Assembly (NCBI RefSeq): GCF_030936135.1
Contig: NC_082617.1
Span: forward strand, 572,501 to 636,500
Direction of reading: 5' to 3'
Source: Gavia stellata
Taxonomy: Eukaryota; Chordata; Aves; Gaviiformes; Gaviidae
DNA length: 64,000 nt
Shown here: in pieces, positions 43,966-55,526 of the stretch
How positions within the stretch are numbered: the first letter of the stretch is position 1
Layout: each line of letters opens with the position of its first letter
Translations under genes and position numbers: made by a program
The notes under the pieces: generated by a model
What the model saw: the letters and a program-made list of their open reading frames with translations, nothing else
What the model was told of the DNA's origin: nothing
The model's database searches: none

Positions 43966-44636
43966 GTGAGTTGAGCAGCTAGATCTTACTGGGGTGCTTC
44001 ATCCTGTTGAACTTTTGGTAGGGGACCTGACTCCACACACTCATCGTAATGTTCCCTGTACCCTTCCCACACTCTTTTCCCACTGTCAGTCCACAATGAA
44101 GCTGCCTGACTTGACCTTCAGCAATCCCCAGAGGGCAAAGTCTGCTCAGACCCTGGTGTCTCTTCCAGGATTTGCAGACATGCTGCCATATGAATCTCAT
44201 GAGCATTGGTGGCTTCTCTTCTTTCCTCCACCCTTTTCCCAAAGGTTCTTCCTGCCCTGTTGATGTTGTCGCTGCATCCAGGATGAATCGGAACTGTTCT
44301 GGAGCCTGCTTTCAGTCTCTGGGAAGGTGCTGTGATGGCCCTTCTCTGGGGTGGGATGTGCAGCTTCCTCTACCTTCCCATCAGGGCCTGACTGGGAAAG
44401 GATGGCAAGGCTGAGAGTTGTGTGCTGCTCCATCATCAGTACTTCTGCACTTGCTGCATGGATTGGGTATTCTGCTGTGCTATTGAGTGGAGGCAAAAGG
44501 GAATCCCATGACCTCCTCCTAGTTGAAGAAAAGGCAATTTAAATGTTCCTTGTTATTTGTATCCTGAGTTTGGTCTGGTGCTTTCTTGATACCTTCTTTC
44601 TTTGCTGCTTCTGTTTCTTTTTGGTTTTATTTTCAG

Positions 44637-44742
44637 CCCCACTGGGAGGCTGGAGGAGTACTTGAATTGCATGGACAAAATCCAGAAGGCGGTGGAATAC
44701 TTCCAGGACAACAATCCAGACAGCCCAGAGCTGAACCGCATG
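44637..44742 (+). pseudogene. EXOC7: EXOC7 exon 4
   Basis: 106 nt after TTTTCAG, reads PTGRLEEYLNCMDKIQKAVE then YFQDNNPDSPELNRM. Donor GTAGGT. Phase 0 at the end. Confidence 0.93.
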
Positions 44743-45239
44743 GTAGGTCATGGGTCTGGAACCTGGCATGGGTAAGAGGGACAGATGTAGCCCTGCTGCT
44801 TGCCCTCTTGCTTGCTGCCTTGTAAAGAAGGTGTTTGGGCACAGCTAAAGAAACAATTGTTTTGGCTTCTGTTTAAGTCTGCACTCGGCAGCGTTTCTGC
44901 TTGTGGCGTTTTGCTTTCTCTATGCATTGTGCCATAGGACTTCTGAAAGTGCATCTTGCACGTGTGGTGGAGTTGATTGAACCTCTTCCTGAGCAGCTCT
45001 TGTCAGTCCTTCAACTGCTTGAACGGAATGGGAGATCTGTTTAAATCCCACTTGAAAACTGAGCAACTCCCAAGCCTTTTTTAGTTAATTTGCTTTAAAA
45101 GTTTCTTAGTTACAGGTGTTGGAGTTTGAAGCATGTGGTTAGAAACGCTGCAGAAAGTACGTTCTTATACAGAAATACTTGTGAGTGACTGATTACAGAA
45201 GCCCTGTGCTGCTTCTGTCCTTCTGCTGTTTTGTGCCAG

Positions 45240-45442
45240 AAATCCCTCTTTGAGAGGGGCAAGCCGCAGCTTGATGACACGACACAGCAAGCCGGTCCCA
45301 CCCATCCTCATGGTGGACCTGATCAGCGGGGATGATGAAATGGAGACGCAGGAGGAGATGTCTCTGGAGCACCTCCCGGAGAGCGTCCTGCACGATATCA
45401 TCAGCATTTCTGGCTGGCTGGTGGAAAACGGCAGGAATCAAG
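45240..45442 (+). pseudogene. EXOC7: EXOC7 exon 5 with a 20-nt deletion
   Basis: Begins KSLFERGK in frame. The segment for EALESEFR is then missing by 20 nt, and the rest (SLMTRHSK..., VDLISGDDEMETQEEMSLEH) is in another frame. TGA at 45333-45335. Donor GTTGGT is weak but at the expected place (CAAG, phase 1). Confidence 0.92.
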
Positions 45443-45768
45443 GTTGGTAGTGCTGTGTATTGTTCCCTTGTAGTTCTGTATCAGGTGAGTGCTCTCCAAC
45501 TACTTACCGCATGTGGCTGAGACCAAAAGTAGGGTGTTGAGGGTTGTGTGTAGCCCTGTACAGCTTTGATTGTAGATCACACACCTTCAGCCTTGAAGCC
45601 TCTGCTCAGGTGCTGCTGTGCTAACAAACCATGACTCACACTGCCGTTGGTAGCTAGCAGCGCTAGCAAAACTAGTGACTGCCTTAGTGGCACCTTTTAG
45701 GTGAGTAGTTCAGTCTCCTTTCAATCACCTTCTTAAGATCCTCCTTTTTTTTTTTTTTTTTTTTACAG

Positions 45769-45847
45769 CATTTGTAGTGAGTGATGGTTTGTCAGTTGAA
45801 CAGAATGATCTGGTGAATATGATGAGAGAGCGAGCTGTGTAAATAAA
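45769..45847 (+). other. Possible alternative terminal exon with stop and poly(A) signal
   Basis: An unusually strong acceptor (18 T then ACAG) is followed by 24 codons in the phase left by exon 5 (AFVVSDGLSVEQNDLVNMMR, then ERAV). TAA at 45840-45842 overlaps AATAAA at 45842-45847. Exon skipping or readthrough could use it as a last exon. Not a segment of Exo70 that I know; could also be the 3' end of something inserted here. Confidence 0.35.
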
Positions 45848-46756
45848 GCATAAATTGTCTTAATGCATAGCCTGTCCTATAGCAGAAATCCATTTAACTT
45901 GCATCTGTAATGCCTTCTGATGGAGCTGCAACTATCTAGTGCTCCATCATTATAAGTGTTATAAATGTGTGAGATACTGGTCACTTATTCCCATTTGGGA
46001 ACTATTTATGAACAGAACTTTTTGTAGTAAATGTGACCAAGGGCGGGGGGGGAAGCAGCACAGAAGACTTTTTTCAGTCAGTACATGTCTCTTCTTTCCT
46101 GTTCTGCAGCATCAAAATCTGCCTACAGCTTTATACTCCTTTATTAACTTTTTCTTTGGGAGTGAACAATTTTGTGGACTTGTTACAGGAAACCTGTACT
46201 TTCACATACATATAGCTACTAGAATCACCCCCCACCTCAATGATTTGCTTCTGAGTGGGGATTACTGTGCTTACCAAGTATGACAAACGTCTTTTAAAAG
46301 CTTCTTAAGAACTTTTCCATGATCAAAGGCGACTGAAGCATATATAGCATATTTTGTTAGTCAGTTTGTATTCTGCTTTCAAATGATGAACGCCTCATTT
46401 AGTTCCTGAATGCCCTGAATCCGGAGAAGTGTGTAAAGTCTCTCATGTTAGAAACTGAGCACTTGAATTGACAATGTCTTGCACAAATGTCTCCCATCAG
46501 TTCCACAGCTGATGTGCTCTTGGTGCACAGACTTGTTGTGTGTGGTGGGAGGGCTGGAATGAATACTGTGGGGGAAGGAAGAAGAAGTAGTAGTTTTTGA
46601 AGAAAATAGGAGAGGCTCTGGGAGGGAAAACCACCTCGGGTCCCACATCAATGCTACTAGGGCCCCTTAGGGGCACAGAGTGTTTCAGGAAAGGTTTGTT
46701 TTATCGTATAGTGTTCCCTGTTTGCCTATAAACTTGTTTCTACCTTGTCTCCCTAG

Positions 46757-46924
46757 ATTTTATGCCTGTTTACTTCCAAATCCGCTCTGTCCAGCTTGAC
46801 CGCTCCATCAAGGGGCTGAAAGACCATTTCCGTAAGAACAGCTCCTCCACTGGAGTGCCATATTCCCCTGCCATTCAGAACAAAAGGAAGGACACCCCCA
46901 CCAAAAAGCCACTCAAGAGACCAG
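46757..46924 (+). pseudogene. EXOC7: EXOC7 exon 6
   Basis: 168 nt between CCCTAG and GTGAGT, reads FMPVYFQIRSVQLDRSIKGL and ends KKPLKRP in phase 1. Open in the ancestral frame. Confidence 0.92.
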
Positions 46925-49900
46925 GTGAGTTCTTGAAGGGGTGGGGGGGGATTGCTGTACTGTGTATCCTCTTGCCTGGCTATCAAACACCTATCTGTAG
47001 GCCTTCTCACTGCTGAGGTAGCCTCTGTGTCTAAAATGTGCGCTTAGGACAGAAGCAGGGGTGAGACTTTGGAGATAAGCGCCTCTTCTCTGCCCTGGAT
47101 TCAGCATTGAGGCTACAGACATTTTCTGTCTCTGTTATAAAAGGGCTATAAAAGGATATGATCCGAGAGCACCTGTCCTCAGCCTTGGAATATGAAATAC
47201 AGACTGTGCCACAGCAAAATAGAAAACTGTGATCTGATAAAACACATCGCTTTAATAATCATTAGTTATGAATAAATTATTACTATGCTAGGAAACTAAG
47301 AACTCATCAGGACTTGAGATGGGGACTAGGTAGGTGCCTACTGACATGAGATCCAAAGTTGTCTCAGTTTTGGAAGGGCTGTTAAGCTTTTGCCTTGGCT
47401 TGTCTTTGGAGGAACTAGGAATGTGGTTGGTGGCTTACTCCACCTCTCCTCATAATGGAGTTTTGCTGCATTTTCTGCAGCTGGTGAGGCCGCTCACTCC
47501 CGTGCACCGGAGCGCAGAGCTGGAATTCCCATTTCTGAAACGTGCCATCTAGTGGGAGCACAGCCAGGAGGGCCAGCAAAAGCTAGCACGTACCTCCCGC
47601 AGCAGCACAGCGATATTGTCCCGCTGTGTGTCACAGCACCCTCTGCAAGAGTGATCAAAGTCAGAGAAGTTCGTATTTCTGTGGGTTTACCTGGCCAATA
47701 CTCTCCCACCCTAATATTTTTTTCCTGTGTTGTCAAATACTCTTATTGGGTTCAAAAACTTAGTAAGAAATGTGGCTAGGGACTGGAAATGGATGGGATG
47801 GGGAAAGGGAGGAAAAGAAATACCCATTTTAATTGTGCTGTGTTTATTTTTATAATCCTGATGTGAATGCAGTCCTCATCCCAGGTAATGTGCGTCTATG
47901 TGTGCGTGTGCTGGCCCTGGTGCTCGCTCTCTTCACTTCTGTGTGTGGAGAGGCTTTGCTGGGTCTCTTCTTGCTAAAGCAGAGGGTGTGCCTGGGATAT
48001 TTGGAGAAGGGGGGCTGGCTGGGGAAGGCTGTGACATCCAGAGATAACCCCTCTGGTCTTTTAAAATCAATCTGTGCCATTGCTGCTGTTTCCTGGAGCT
48101 GTTCCTGAAAGCTGATGTGTGAGTTGCAGTTGGTGAATGCAGATAGTCTGTGAATTTCAGTGGATTTTGCCCTGTCAGCAGAGCACCACCTGACAAGAGT
48201 ATGTCTTACCCCACACTTGGCTTTCCTCTGGAGTTTGACAGGTAGTTATTTGCCTAAGAATTTGCCCTCAGTGTTGGGAGGCCTGTAGAGGACAATATCC
48301 TCCTGCTGAGGAGAACTAGCTATGCTGCAGGTGGCAGAAAATCAGTGTTTTAAATGGTTCCTAAGCATGATGGCAGTCATTTGTGTTCAGCTCCTGAGCA
48401 GTCTCTCCTGCCCAACAACATGATTCCAATAGGTAAAAATTATTTTTGTGTGGTTCAGTAGCACTGTACTGGAAAGATGCCAGATGGGGATCTGTAGTTG
48501 AGCCATGGGGAACTCGGGTTGCAGGTGCTTCAGGTTTGGTCCACAGTTCTTGGTTATCACCTGATACTGAAAAGGTCCCTGGGTTTTGATTGCTGTGAAG
48601 TTAGCAGGGTCAGCAAACATTTCTGAGCAGCCTGCCAAATGGTAACATCTCCCCTATGCCCTAGGTAAATAGATGGATGAGATTTTTTTTGAGCAGATGA
48701 AAAGAAAATCACTAGGATTTTTTAATGGGTCTCAGATCTTGGATGCTCACACAGAGAGTACAGAAAGGAGCCCACATGTCTGAGAGCACAAGCATTTGTT
48801 CTCTACCAACAGGGTTCCTCCAAAATGGATGCATTTGGCCATCCAGAATTACTTGTCATGATGAATGTCTCGGCTGTAGGTTTGCCAGGAGATTTTCACA
48901 TCTTTTTGCCCAGTTTAATTGGAGTTTGTGAGATGGCCAGCTAGAAGGCCCAGAGCATTGGTGTGAATGCACTTAAAGAGCTGACAGTGTATGAAGGAAA
49001 GCGCATTTCAAATGATCTATTGGGGTATTGTTAATCTCAAGAAAAGATTGGAGACAAATTAGCCACTATCTTCTGTGAACAAGGACAGAGAACCAGACTG
49101 TAGCTCTTGAAGGACAGGGGTGGTTAAACCTCATACACCAGCCATCTCTTCTGGCTACTAAATTCTACTTAAGTGAAATTAAAAATGGAGGAAAAAAATA
49201 GTCTTTGAGCAGAGATTCACTGTTTTTTCTGCAGTTCCATCAGCTTTCAAGGACAGCTCTTGAGGTGGAGGTCTTATACCCTCTTCGCACTGGCACAGTG
49301 GCCCTCTTCATAGCAATATTCATCTGGTGGTGTTTGATTCCCCTGGTTTTAGCCTTTTTTCAATTATGGACAAAGAATTTTTTTTCTGTGCTACTGCTTC
49401 AGTAAGTAAAGTCAAGTTCTGCCAATTTGGGTTTCAGACAAGGGGGTTTTCTCACAGTTCCAATTTGATTTCCTTAAGGAAGAATATCCCAGTGCACACC
49501 CCAATGCACACTTAAACCTGTTGCAAGGGATAAATAACAAACTCAATCTGATGTGCTGTAACTTGTTTACCCACAAAGCAAAGAGCAAGAGAGGCTACAG
49601 CTAAAGGGAAGGTGAGGTGTTAGGGACAGGGTAACAAAGCAGAGGACCCCGCGTCTCCCCCAGGTACTATGTTGGATTCTGGAGAACATGCTCCATATCC
49701 ATGTGTTGTTTCAGAGGGTCTTAATCTCTGCGTTAGTGTTTTATTTGTTGATGTACCCTGTACCGTCTCCCGTTGTTACAGCATGCAGTTGAAAATCTGA
49801 CTGCTGGAGGTGCTTCTAAAGTAAAGTTGCCTCCTCTTTAAATGAAACTTGCCAAGTCAAGTTGAACTGATGAAGCAATCTGTGGGCTTTTTTTTTTTTT

Positions 49901-52507
49901 GTAGTTTGCTGTTTGAAATGTCAGCAGTCTGTCTCAGAGGGCAGGTGTATTCAGATTCCCAAATCATCCTGCTGCAAACACATGCACATAAAATACCTCT
50001 TCTTTGTGATTCCGGTAGACCCAGTGCTTTTTTTTTTTTGGCTTTAGAGCAGCAGGTAGCTCAGAAGCTCTGCATTGCCAGGGAAGGATAGGGCCAGAAG
50101 GTGCTGGTAGGGGCACCCATCTTTGCTGCCTACAAAAAAGCCGGAGAACTTTAGCTGACAGACTCCTGCAGCTGGTGCTTAAAAAAAGAGGATGCGTTGC
50201 CCTTCTGCTTGGTTAGGAAACTGCTTAATGGAAGAGAGAAACAATGTGCAATTGGAAAACTGTGCCTCATGCATGCCCCAAAGCCATTTTATTTAACAAT
50301 TGGGCCACAGGAGCAGAAGTTTCAGGTGTTTTTTTGACTTTTGGGGGTTTTGGGGGCTCTTTTCAAGCTATAGGGGAGCCCTTTTTCAGTTTACTTAATG
50401 CTCCAGTTTACCTAGCGGTGAGGTACTACCTGGAAGGCAGGCTGTGGAGTCTTTGTGTGGCAGAATAAAGAGCCTGTTCCTGCTTCCCATATTGATCGCT
50501 GCCTAGCTTGAATGTGATGTTTTCATTAGTAGCTGAAACGTGGTCCGGTCCCGTTTGGTTTGCGAGCTGCCTAAAAGGGGAAAACAATTGTGGAACAAAA
50601 GCATTTGGCTTCCACTAGAATCCATTAAGGCCTAATTAAAATACTAAGTAAGAGGGATACAGGAGCACTGAAGTGATGCCCGTGAACACTGAACACTCAG
50701 TGTGTGTCAGCGTAAACACAGGTAATTGTGCTTATGCAAATAAAATGCAGCAGTGGTGTTTCAGCTCATCTGAGAAGAAACTGTCAGGGGTGGGCTGTGG
50801 AGATGTGGGCTGCATACCTGTGAAGTGAGATCCTATTGACAGCAGCAGCAGTTGTACTGTCTGCTTGGTTCTCACACCAATTTACCCTCTTTTTTTATTC
50901 TTTTTTTCCCCCCCCTCCCCCTGGATGCTTGAAAGTGGGGGAAGATGAAAGAACTGGTAGAAGAACAGTACCTGGGTTGAGCTGCTCTGCATCAGCTGGG
51001 CCCTGGTAACAGCAGTAAGAAAGAGCTTAGTGCCTATCTCCAGAGCTTGCTACAGCCCTGCTTGCTCAGAGGAACTTGCTGTTGTGCCCAAGCCGTTAAG
51101 GTTTCTGAAAGCAGCTAAGAATAAAGTGGAAGTGTTGGGTACGAAGGGCCTCAGGAAGCTTGGAAGAAGAGGCATAGCCCTCTCACTTGGTCGTATGGCA
51201 GAGGCTAGGAGCAAATGCATCAGCACAGCGAGGGTGTAAGTCTTCCCTCCTCCCTGGTGTGCGGTTAGAGGGGAGAAGTTTCCTAGTGGAAGAATGTGTT
51301 TTATGGATATGATTTTTACTTTACTGAGTGGTTGAGAACACTCTGAACTGGTAGAAGAAAAATGGTTCCTAAAAGGTAATGTTTCACTGGCAACAAGTTC
51401 TGTTATTTAGTAAGTGCCCCAGGTTAAGGCAGCTTGGTAATTCAGTGGGAACACCTCTCTCCTGTTCTCCCCCATTAGAGATGCACTGTCTGGGGGACCT
51501 GAAGTTTCCTTCCCCCTGCGGCGTATCCCTTCGTGGGATCGAGCTGTCCTGCGCCCCAGGATACTGTTCTGCAGCAGTGTGTACTTGGGCTTCCCCTCAG
51601 GATAGCGGCCCTCAGCACTTGGGCAGCCAACACTCATTTCCAAGCTGCGCTGTGGCTTACAGTTACTGGTGGAAGTAGGGATTTTTTGCATGTTGGAAGT
51701 GTTTATTACTTTGAAGCGGAAGAACAATTCTTAATTTTGGCAGCAGCATTTTTATTTCTTGGATCCTTCTCCATTTACTCAGGTCTCCTATAGAAACTCC
51801 TTCTACCTTCCCAAAACTTTGTTCCCTGTTGTGCAGGCAACAGCAAAGCTCTGCTGTGAGAGGGTGTCCATGTGCTTGTGATAATTGTAGCTTGTTGCAT
51901 GACGACTAACCTTTTAATGTGGAAGCAGCGCTTAGTCTTCAGTTGTCACATGAATGCTTTGTTTTGTGCTTTCTAGCTGTATATCCAGCATTGGCTTTTG
52001 TTCAGTTCTGTCTGTTTTTTGTGTGTGTGTTAAGTATAAATCTTTTTAACCCAGTGTTATTTTTTTCCATGGTTTTAATTGATTTGCAGTTCCTTAGAAG
52101 AGAAGTGTCTTGGGGATTAGGGTGACTTAATGCGAGTTAGACATGGGTGGGCAGCATCCCTTATTCTATGATGTCTGTGATGGGAATTGCTGCTGCAGTC
52201 GCTCTCTTGAGCCCAGAGGTTGTCACCCTTTTATCGCTTCCTGTAACGCCAGAGATCATTCCTTGTCTTGGCCGTGGGGCTCCTGATGGGTCTGTGTTGA
52301 GTGTGCTCAGAAAATACCCCTCGGAAAGGCACCTCTTTCTGCAGGTCTAACCCAGTGGCTGCGGTTGTGGCTCTGGGGAGCAGGCAACGTGCTACCGGAC
52401 AGGAATGGTCCGTCCTGCGAAGCCCTGCGTCCACAGCTGAGGAAAAGCAGCAAACCTTCCATGCTGGGATTCAGAGGACCGGCTTAAATAAACTCGTTCC
52501 AGGGAAG
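46925..52507. other. Intron-like sequence without a recognised gene
   Basis: If the EXOC7 copy were complete its seventh exon (TIRKAQNLL) should be here; I do not find it. Long T- and A-runs (49880, 50028, 50890), no retroviral frame, no CpG island. Confidence 0.5.
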
Positions 52508-53075
52508 GGTGCTGGAGCCCGCCGGGCGTCCCCGGCCAGGGCCCCCTCGCTCCGGGGAGCTCCTGCGGGGGGGCGCGTTTGGGGTCGGCAGCCGGGGGCC
52601 TCTTCCACCCGCTCCGGTGCCGCCGCACGGGTGGGCGTGGGGCAGCAGCCCCGGGACAGCCGCTGCGGACCCCTCTGTCCCGGGAGGGGCGGGGAGGGGC
52701 GGGCCGGGACCGCCGCGCCTCTGCCCTGCGCCCGCCGGGGTCTCTCGGTCCCGCCGGCTGCCGCCCAGCGAGGGGGGTTCGGCGGAGCTCGGCAGGGGTG
52801 TCCCGGGACCCGCCCGAGGAGAGCTCCTGCGTGGGCAGCGCCCGGGCCGGTTCGCCTGGGCGGGGGCTGCGGCACCGGCACCGGGCCCGGCCCAGACCCG
52901 CCCCGCCGAGTCCCGCCGAGTCCCGCCGGGCCGAGCCGAGAACAGCCGAGCCGAGCCGAAACGACCCGAGCCCGGCCCAGCCCGCGGATCGGAGCGGAGC
53001 CGAAACGACCCGAGCTGAGCCGAGTCCCGCCGGGCCGAGCCGAGCCCGGAGCAGCCGAGCCGGAATGAGACGAGC
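52508..53075 (+). repeat. CpG-island segment duplicated from 35214-35750, copy B
   Basis: Enters abruptly from AT-moderate sequence at about 52508 and leaves abruptly at about 53075. Same orientation as copy A. Differs mainly in the number of GCCGAG/GAGCGG short units at its right end. It sits 470 bp upstream of the first MAP4K3 exon and 5.6 kb downstream of EXOC7 exon 6. Confidence 0.9.
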
Positions 53076-53541
53076 CCAGCTGACATTTTGTGAGTTCTTT
53101 CTGGTTAGAATTCTTCTCTTCAAAGTCAGTTGATCACTTTCTGGGGCAGTGTGTGAATGTGGATATTATTTGGGTTTTACTGTAGCTGAATAATTACCCC
53201 TTAGGCTCTTTGGCTGTGGAGGGGTAGTTTGTTGTGTGCCTGCAGAACAGTCTGAGGCAGATTGGTTTCATCCACTGAAAACAGCGAAATAGCTGTTTTG
53301 GAAACTGCCTGTTAGTCACTAGAAGGTGATTGAGGAGAACTTCATGTATACATTACGTAACTTTTTGCACACACATGTGCGCGCAGACAAGCACGCCTGT
53401 GTATATATCCACATGTGGAAGTGTATATGCTGTGAGCTTATAGATTGAGAGCTTTAGGAAAAAGAGTAGTAAACCACTGCACACAGAAGAATGTTTGATT
53501 TGTGGCGAGGAGTTTATCTAAAAATGTGTTTTACCCTTTAG
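53076..53541. other. Spacer between CpG segment and MAP4K3 exons
   Basis: AT-moderate. Probably the intron upstream of the first retained MAP4K3 exon. Confidence 0.5.
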
Positions 53542-53673
53542 GATGGCGCCAGAAGTTGCTGCAGTAGGAAGAAAAGGTGGCTATAAGCACCTCTGTGATC
53601 TGTGGGCAGCTGGAATAACTGCTACAGAGCTTGCTGAGCTTCAGCCTCCAATGTTTGACCTACATCCCGTGAG
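53542..53673 (+). pseudogene. MAP4K3: MAP4K3 fragment, exon a (APE to subdomain IX)
   Basis: Reads [20 protein letters not shown] then [20 protein letters not shown]. Acceptor CCTTTAG, donor GTTAGC. Confidence 0.9.
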
Positions 53674-53972
53674 GTTAGCAAGGGGTTAAAGCGCGGTGTG
53701 TAAGTACAGCTTCCCAAATCATCCATTTGGAGTAGTGGCTGCATGGGTGCTGGTGGTGTTTGGGGGTACTGCAAGGGTGTTGGGTTGTAAGTGTTCTGGA
53801 TGTACGTGATAGAAATTGTGACAACTCCTTTTGCTGCATAAACGCGTCATGTTGTCCTGGTAGCGTCTCTTAAACGGATGGACTTCTTCCTGCCAAGTAA
53901 ACAATGTATTCAAAATTCATGGCAGATAATGTACTGCCATGTCACCCACAGAAATACTGTTGGTTTTTTTAG

Positions 53973-54035
53973 AGCGCTTTTGCTAATGATGAAAAGCAAC
54001 TGCCAGCCTCCTGAATTAAAGGACAAAATGAAATG
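53973..54035 (+). pseudogene. MAP4K3: MAP4K3 fragment, exon b
   Basis: 63 nt, ALLLMMKSNCQPPELKDKMK, joins exon a through a split Arg codon. Donor is GCAAGT, so it needs a GC-AG intron. Confidence 0.85.
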
Positions 54036-54118
54036 GCAAGTACTTTTCTGTTTCAGTAGATAATGATCATGTATTTCACTGGGCAATTGATTCTCATGTT
54101 TACCACTTCCTTTTACAG

Positions 54119-54202
54119 GCCCAATAGTTTCCATCATTCTGTGAAAACGGTACTTAGAAAAAAAATCCTGAAAAAAGACCGACAGCTGAAAAGTTACTAC
54201 AG
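54119..54202 (+). pseudogene. MAP4K3: MAP4K3 fragment, exon c with a 2-nt gain
   Basis: Begins PNSFHHSVKTVL, then a lengthened A-run near 54155 shifts the frame, so the conserved RPTAEKLLQ is out of frame. This removes the invariant Arg of kinase subdomain XI. Confidence 0.85.
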
Positions 54203-54303
54203 GTATAAATTTATGTGTGGGATTTTTTTTAAGTTCTAAAATTAAAATGTGCTTAATATGGGTGGTTGGAATTTTAATCGGTGTTTTTCCTTGTGTCTTT
54301 CAG

Positions 54304-54415
54304 CATCCTTTTTGTTACCCAGCGATTAAATCCAAGTCTTGCTATTGAACTTTTGGATAAAATGAATAATCCTGATCATTCCACTTACTGTGATTTTGAT
54401 GACGATGATCCTGAG
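54304..54415 (+). pseudogene. MAP4K3: MAP4K3 fragment, exon d with a 1-nt gain
   Basis: An extra T near 54309 restores the ancestral frame: FVTQRLNPSLAIELLDKMNN then PDHSTYCDFDDDDPE. Donor GTAGGA. Confidence 0.88.
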
Positions 54416-55450
54416 GTAGGAATACGTTTTAATCACAGGATCAGATTAAGTTTTCATTTGCCGACAAAACTAAATGCTTATGGTTCATTGAGGCACAGAA
54501 TGTTTTGTGATCTGGGAACAGGCTGAAGGGTTGCTTTTACTTTTGGTTGTGCTGCTCTGTCACACGTCCAGGCCCTTAGCAAAATTCATTATATTTGGGG
54601 GAGAGACGCTCAAAGAGAAAGAGATGAAAACACTTTAAAATTTTGTTTGTGGTTGTCCTTCAACAATTTTGCAGCAGTATGTGTGGACTGCTTCTGCAGT
54701 CCCGAGTTCTGTCGTGCATTCTGCTTTCTGTTTCTTTGTGGAATTATGTTTCCATTCGTCTGCAAAGCAAGCATTCGTAAAAATAATTTTCCACCTCTGT
54801 AGAACTTGTTCTTTTGTTCCTAATTTGCTTTCTTATGAGAAGAAGAGAATGATCCTGTAGTTGTTTTTGTCAAGCGTTTTGGTATGTGTTTCTTGCAGAT
54901 TCTATTTTCTATCTTGGAATACTCTGAAACTTGATTTCACCTACGGTTTTGTCAAAGACAAAGTTTCTGATTTTCTGCTTTAACAGCTGGGAAAAAAATA
55001 GCACGCTTATGTAAGGTGATAAGCAGCGTGGGACTGAAGTGTTTTGTAAACAAGAGAAAACAGATATTCTGTTACTGCATCCTGTCTTCGTGCTTAACTG
55101 TATGTTAGTGAAGACTTTCCAACTATCAATACCGTTAAACTGAGAGGCCAAAAAGGAAATGTTATCTGAGCAAAGACAAATGCTGGCCAGCATTGTCTTT
55201 ACTTGCTCATATCCGGTGTTTTAAAAACCCTTGTCTTGAAGGTGAGGACACTCTACAGATAAAATGTCTCCAAATAATTCTAACTTTCATGTACAAAAAC
55301 GTACATGCAATCTTTATTTTTAGCTTCTGTTTGATTTCTGTCTTTCTTTGTTGCTATTATGCTAAAGAAACCTGCTAAAAACCAGGTACACAATACTGGG
55401 TTTCAAGTGAATATATTTTGGTATTGAAGTCTTTTATTGTTCACCTCTAG

Positions 55451-55526
55451 CCTCTGGTAGTGCCTCATAGGATTCACTCGAGAAGTAGAAATGGGAGAAG
55501 AGAAAAGACACGCTCTGAAATAAACT
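55451..55526 (+). pseudogene. MAP4K3: MAP4K3 fragment, exon e
   Basis: PLVVPHRIHSRSRNGRREKT then RSEIN. Acceptor CCTCTAG, donor GTAAGC. Confidence 0.88.

Larger units (their letters stand above)
41763..46924 (+). pseudogene. EXOC7: EXOC7 (Exo70) partial copy: first six coding exons, frame broken in exon 5
   Basis: EXOC7 is the exocyst subunit that binds plasma-membrane PI(4,5)P2 and tethers secretory vesicles. Exons at 41763-41822, 42646-42711, 43781-43965, 44637-44742, 45240-45442 and 46757-46924 have good splice sites and preserve all phases. They encode the N-terminal coiled coil (ETLSFIKESLEKSDQLTKNM, LENSIIPVHKQTENLQRLQE) and go on to the SGVPYSPAIQ/NKRKDTPTKKP linker. Exon 5 is 203 nt where the phases require 223: 20 nt are missing after LFERGK, giving a frameshift and a TGA at 45333-45335. 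The membrane-binding C-terminal two thirds are not found anywhere to the right in this window, so the copy is truncated or its next intron exceeds 17 kb. Introns are present, so this is not a retrocopy. Confidence 0.93.

Noticed and set aside
51030-51239. 69-codon basic frame as a small gene
   Set aside because: No homologue recognised, no promoter or splice context, and within a long intron-like stretch.
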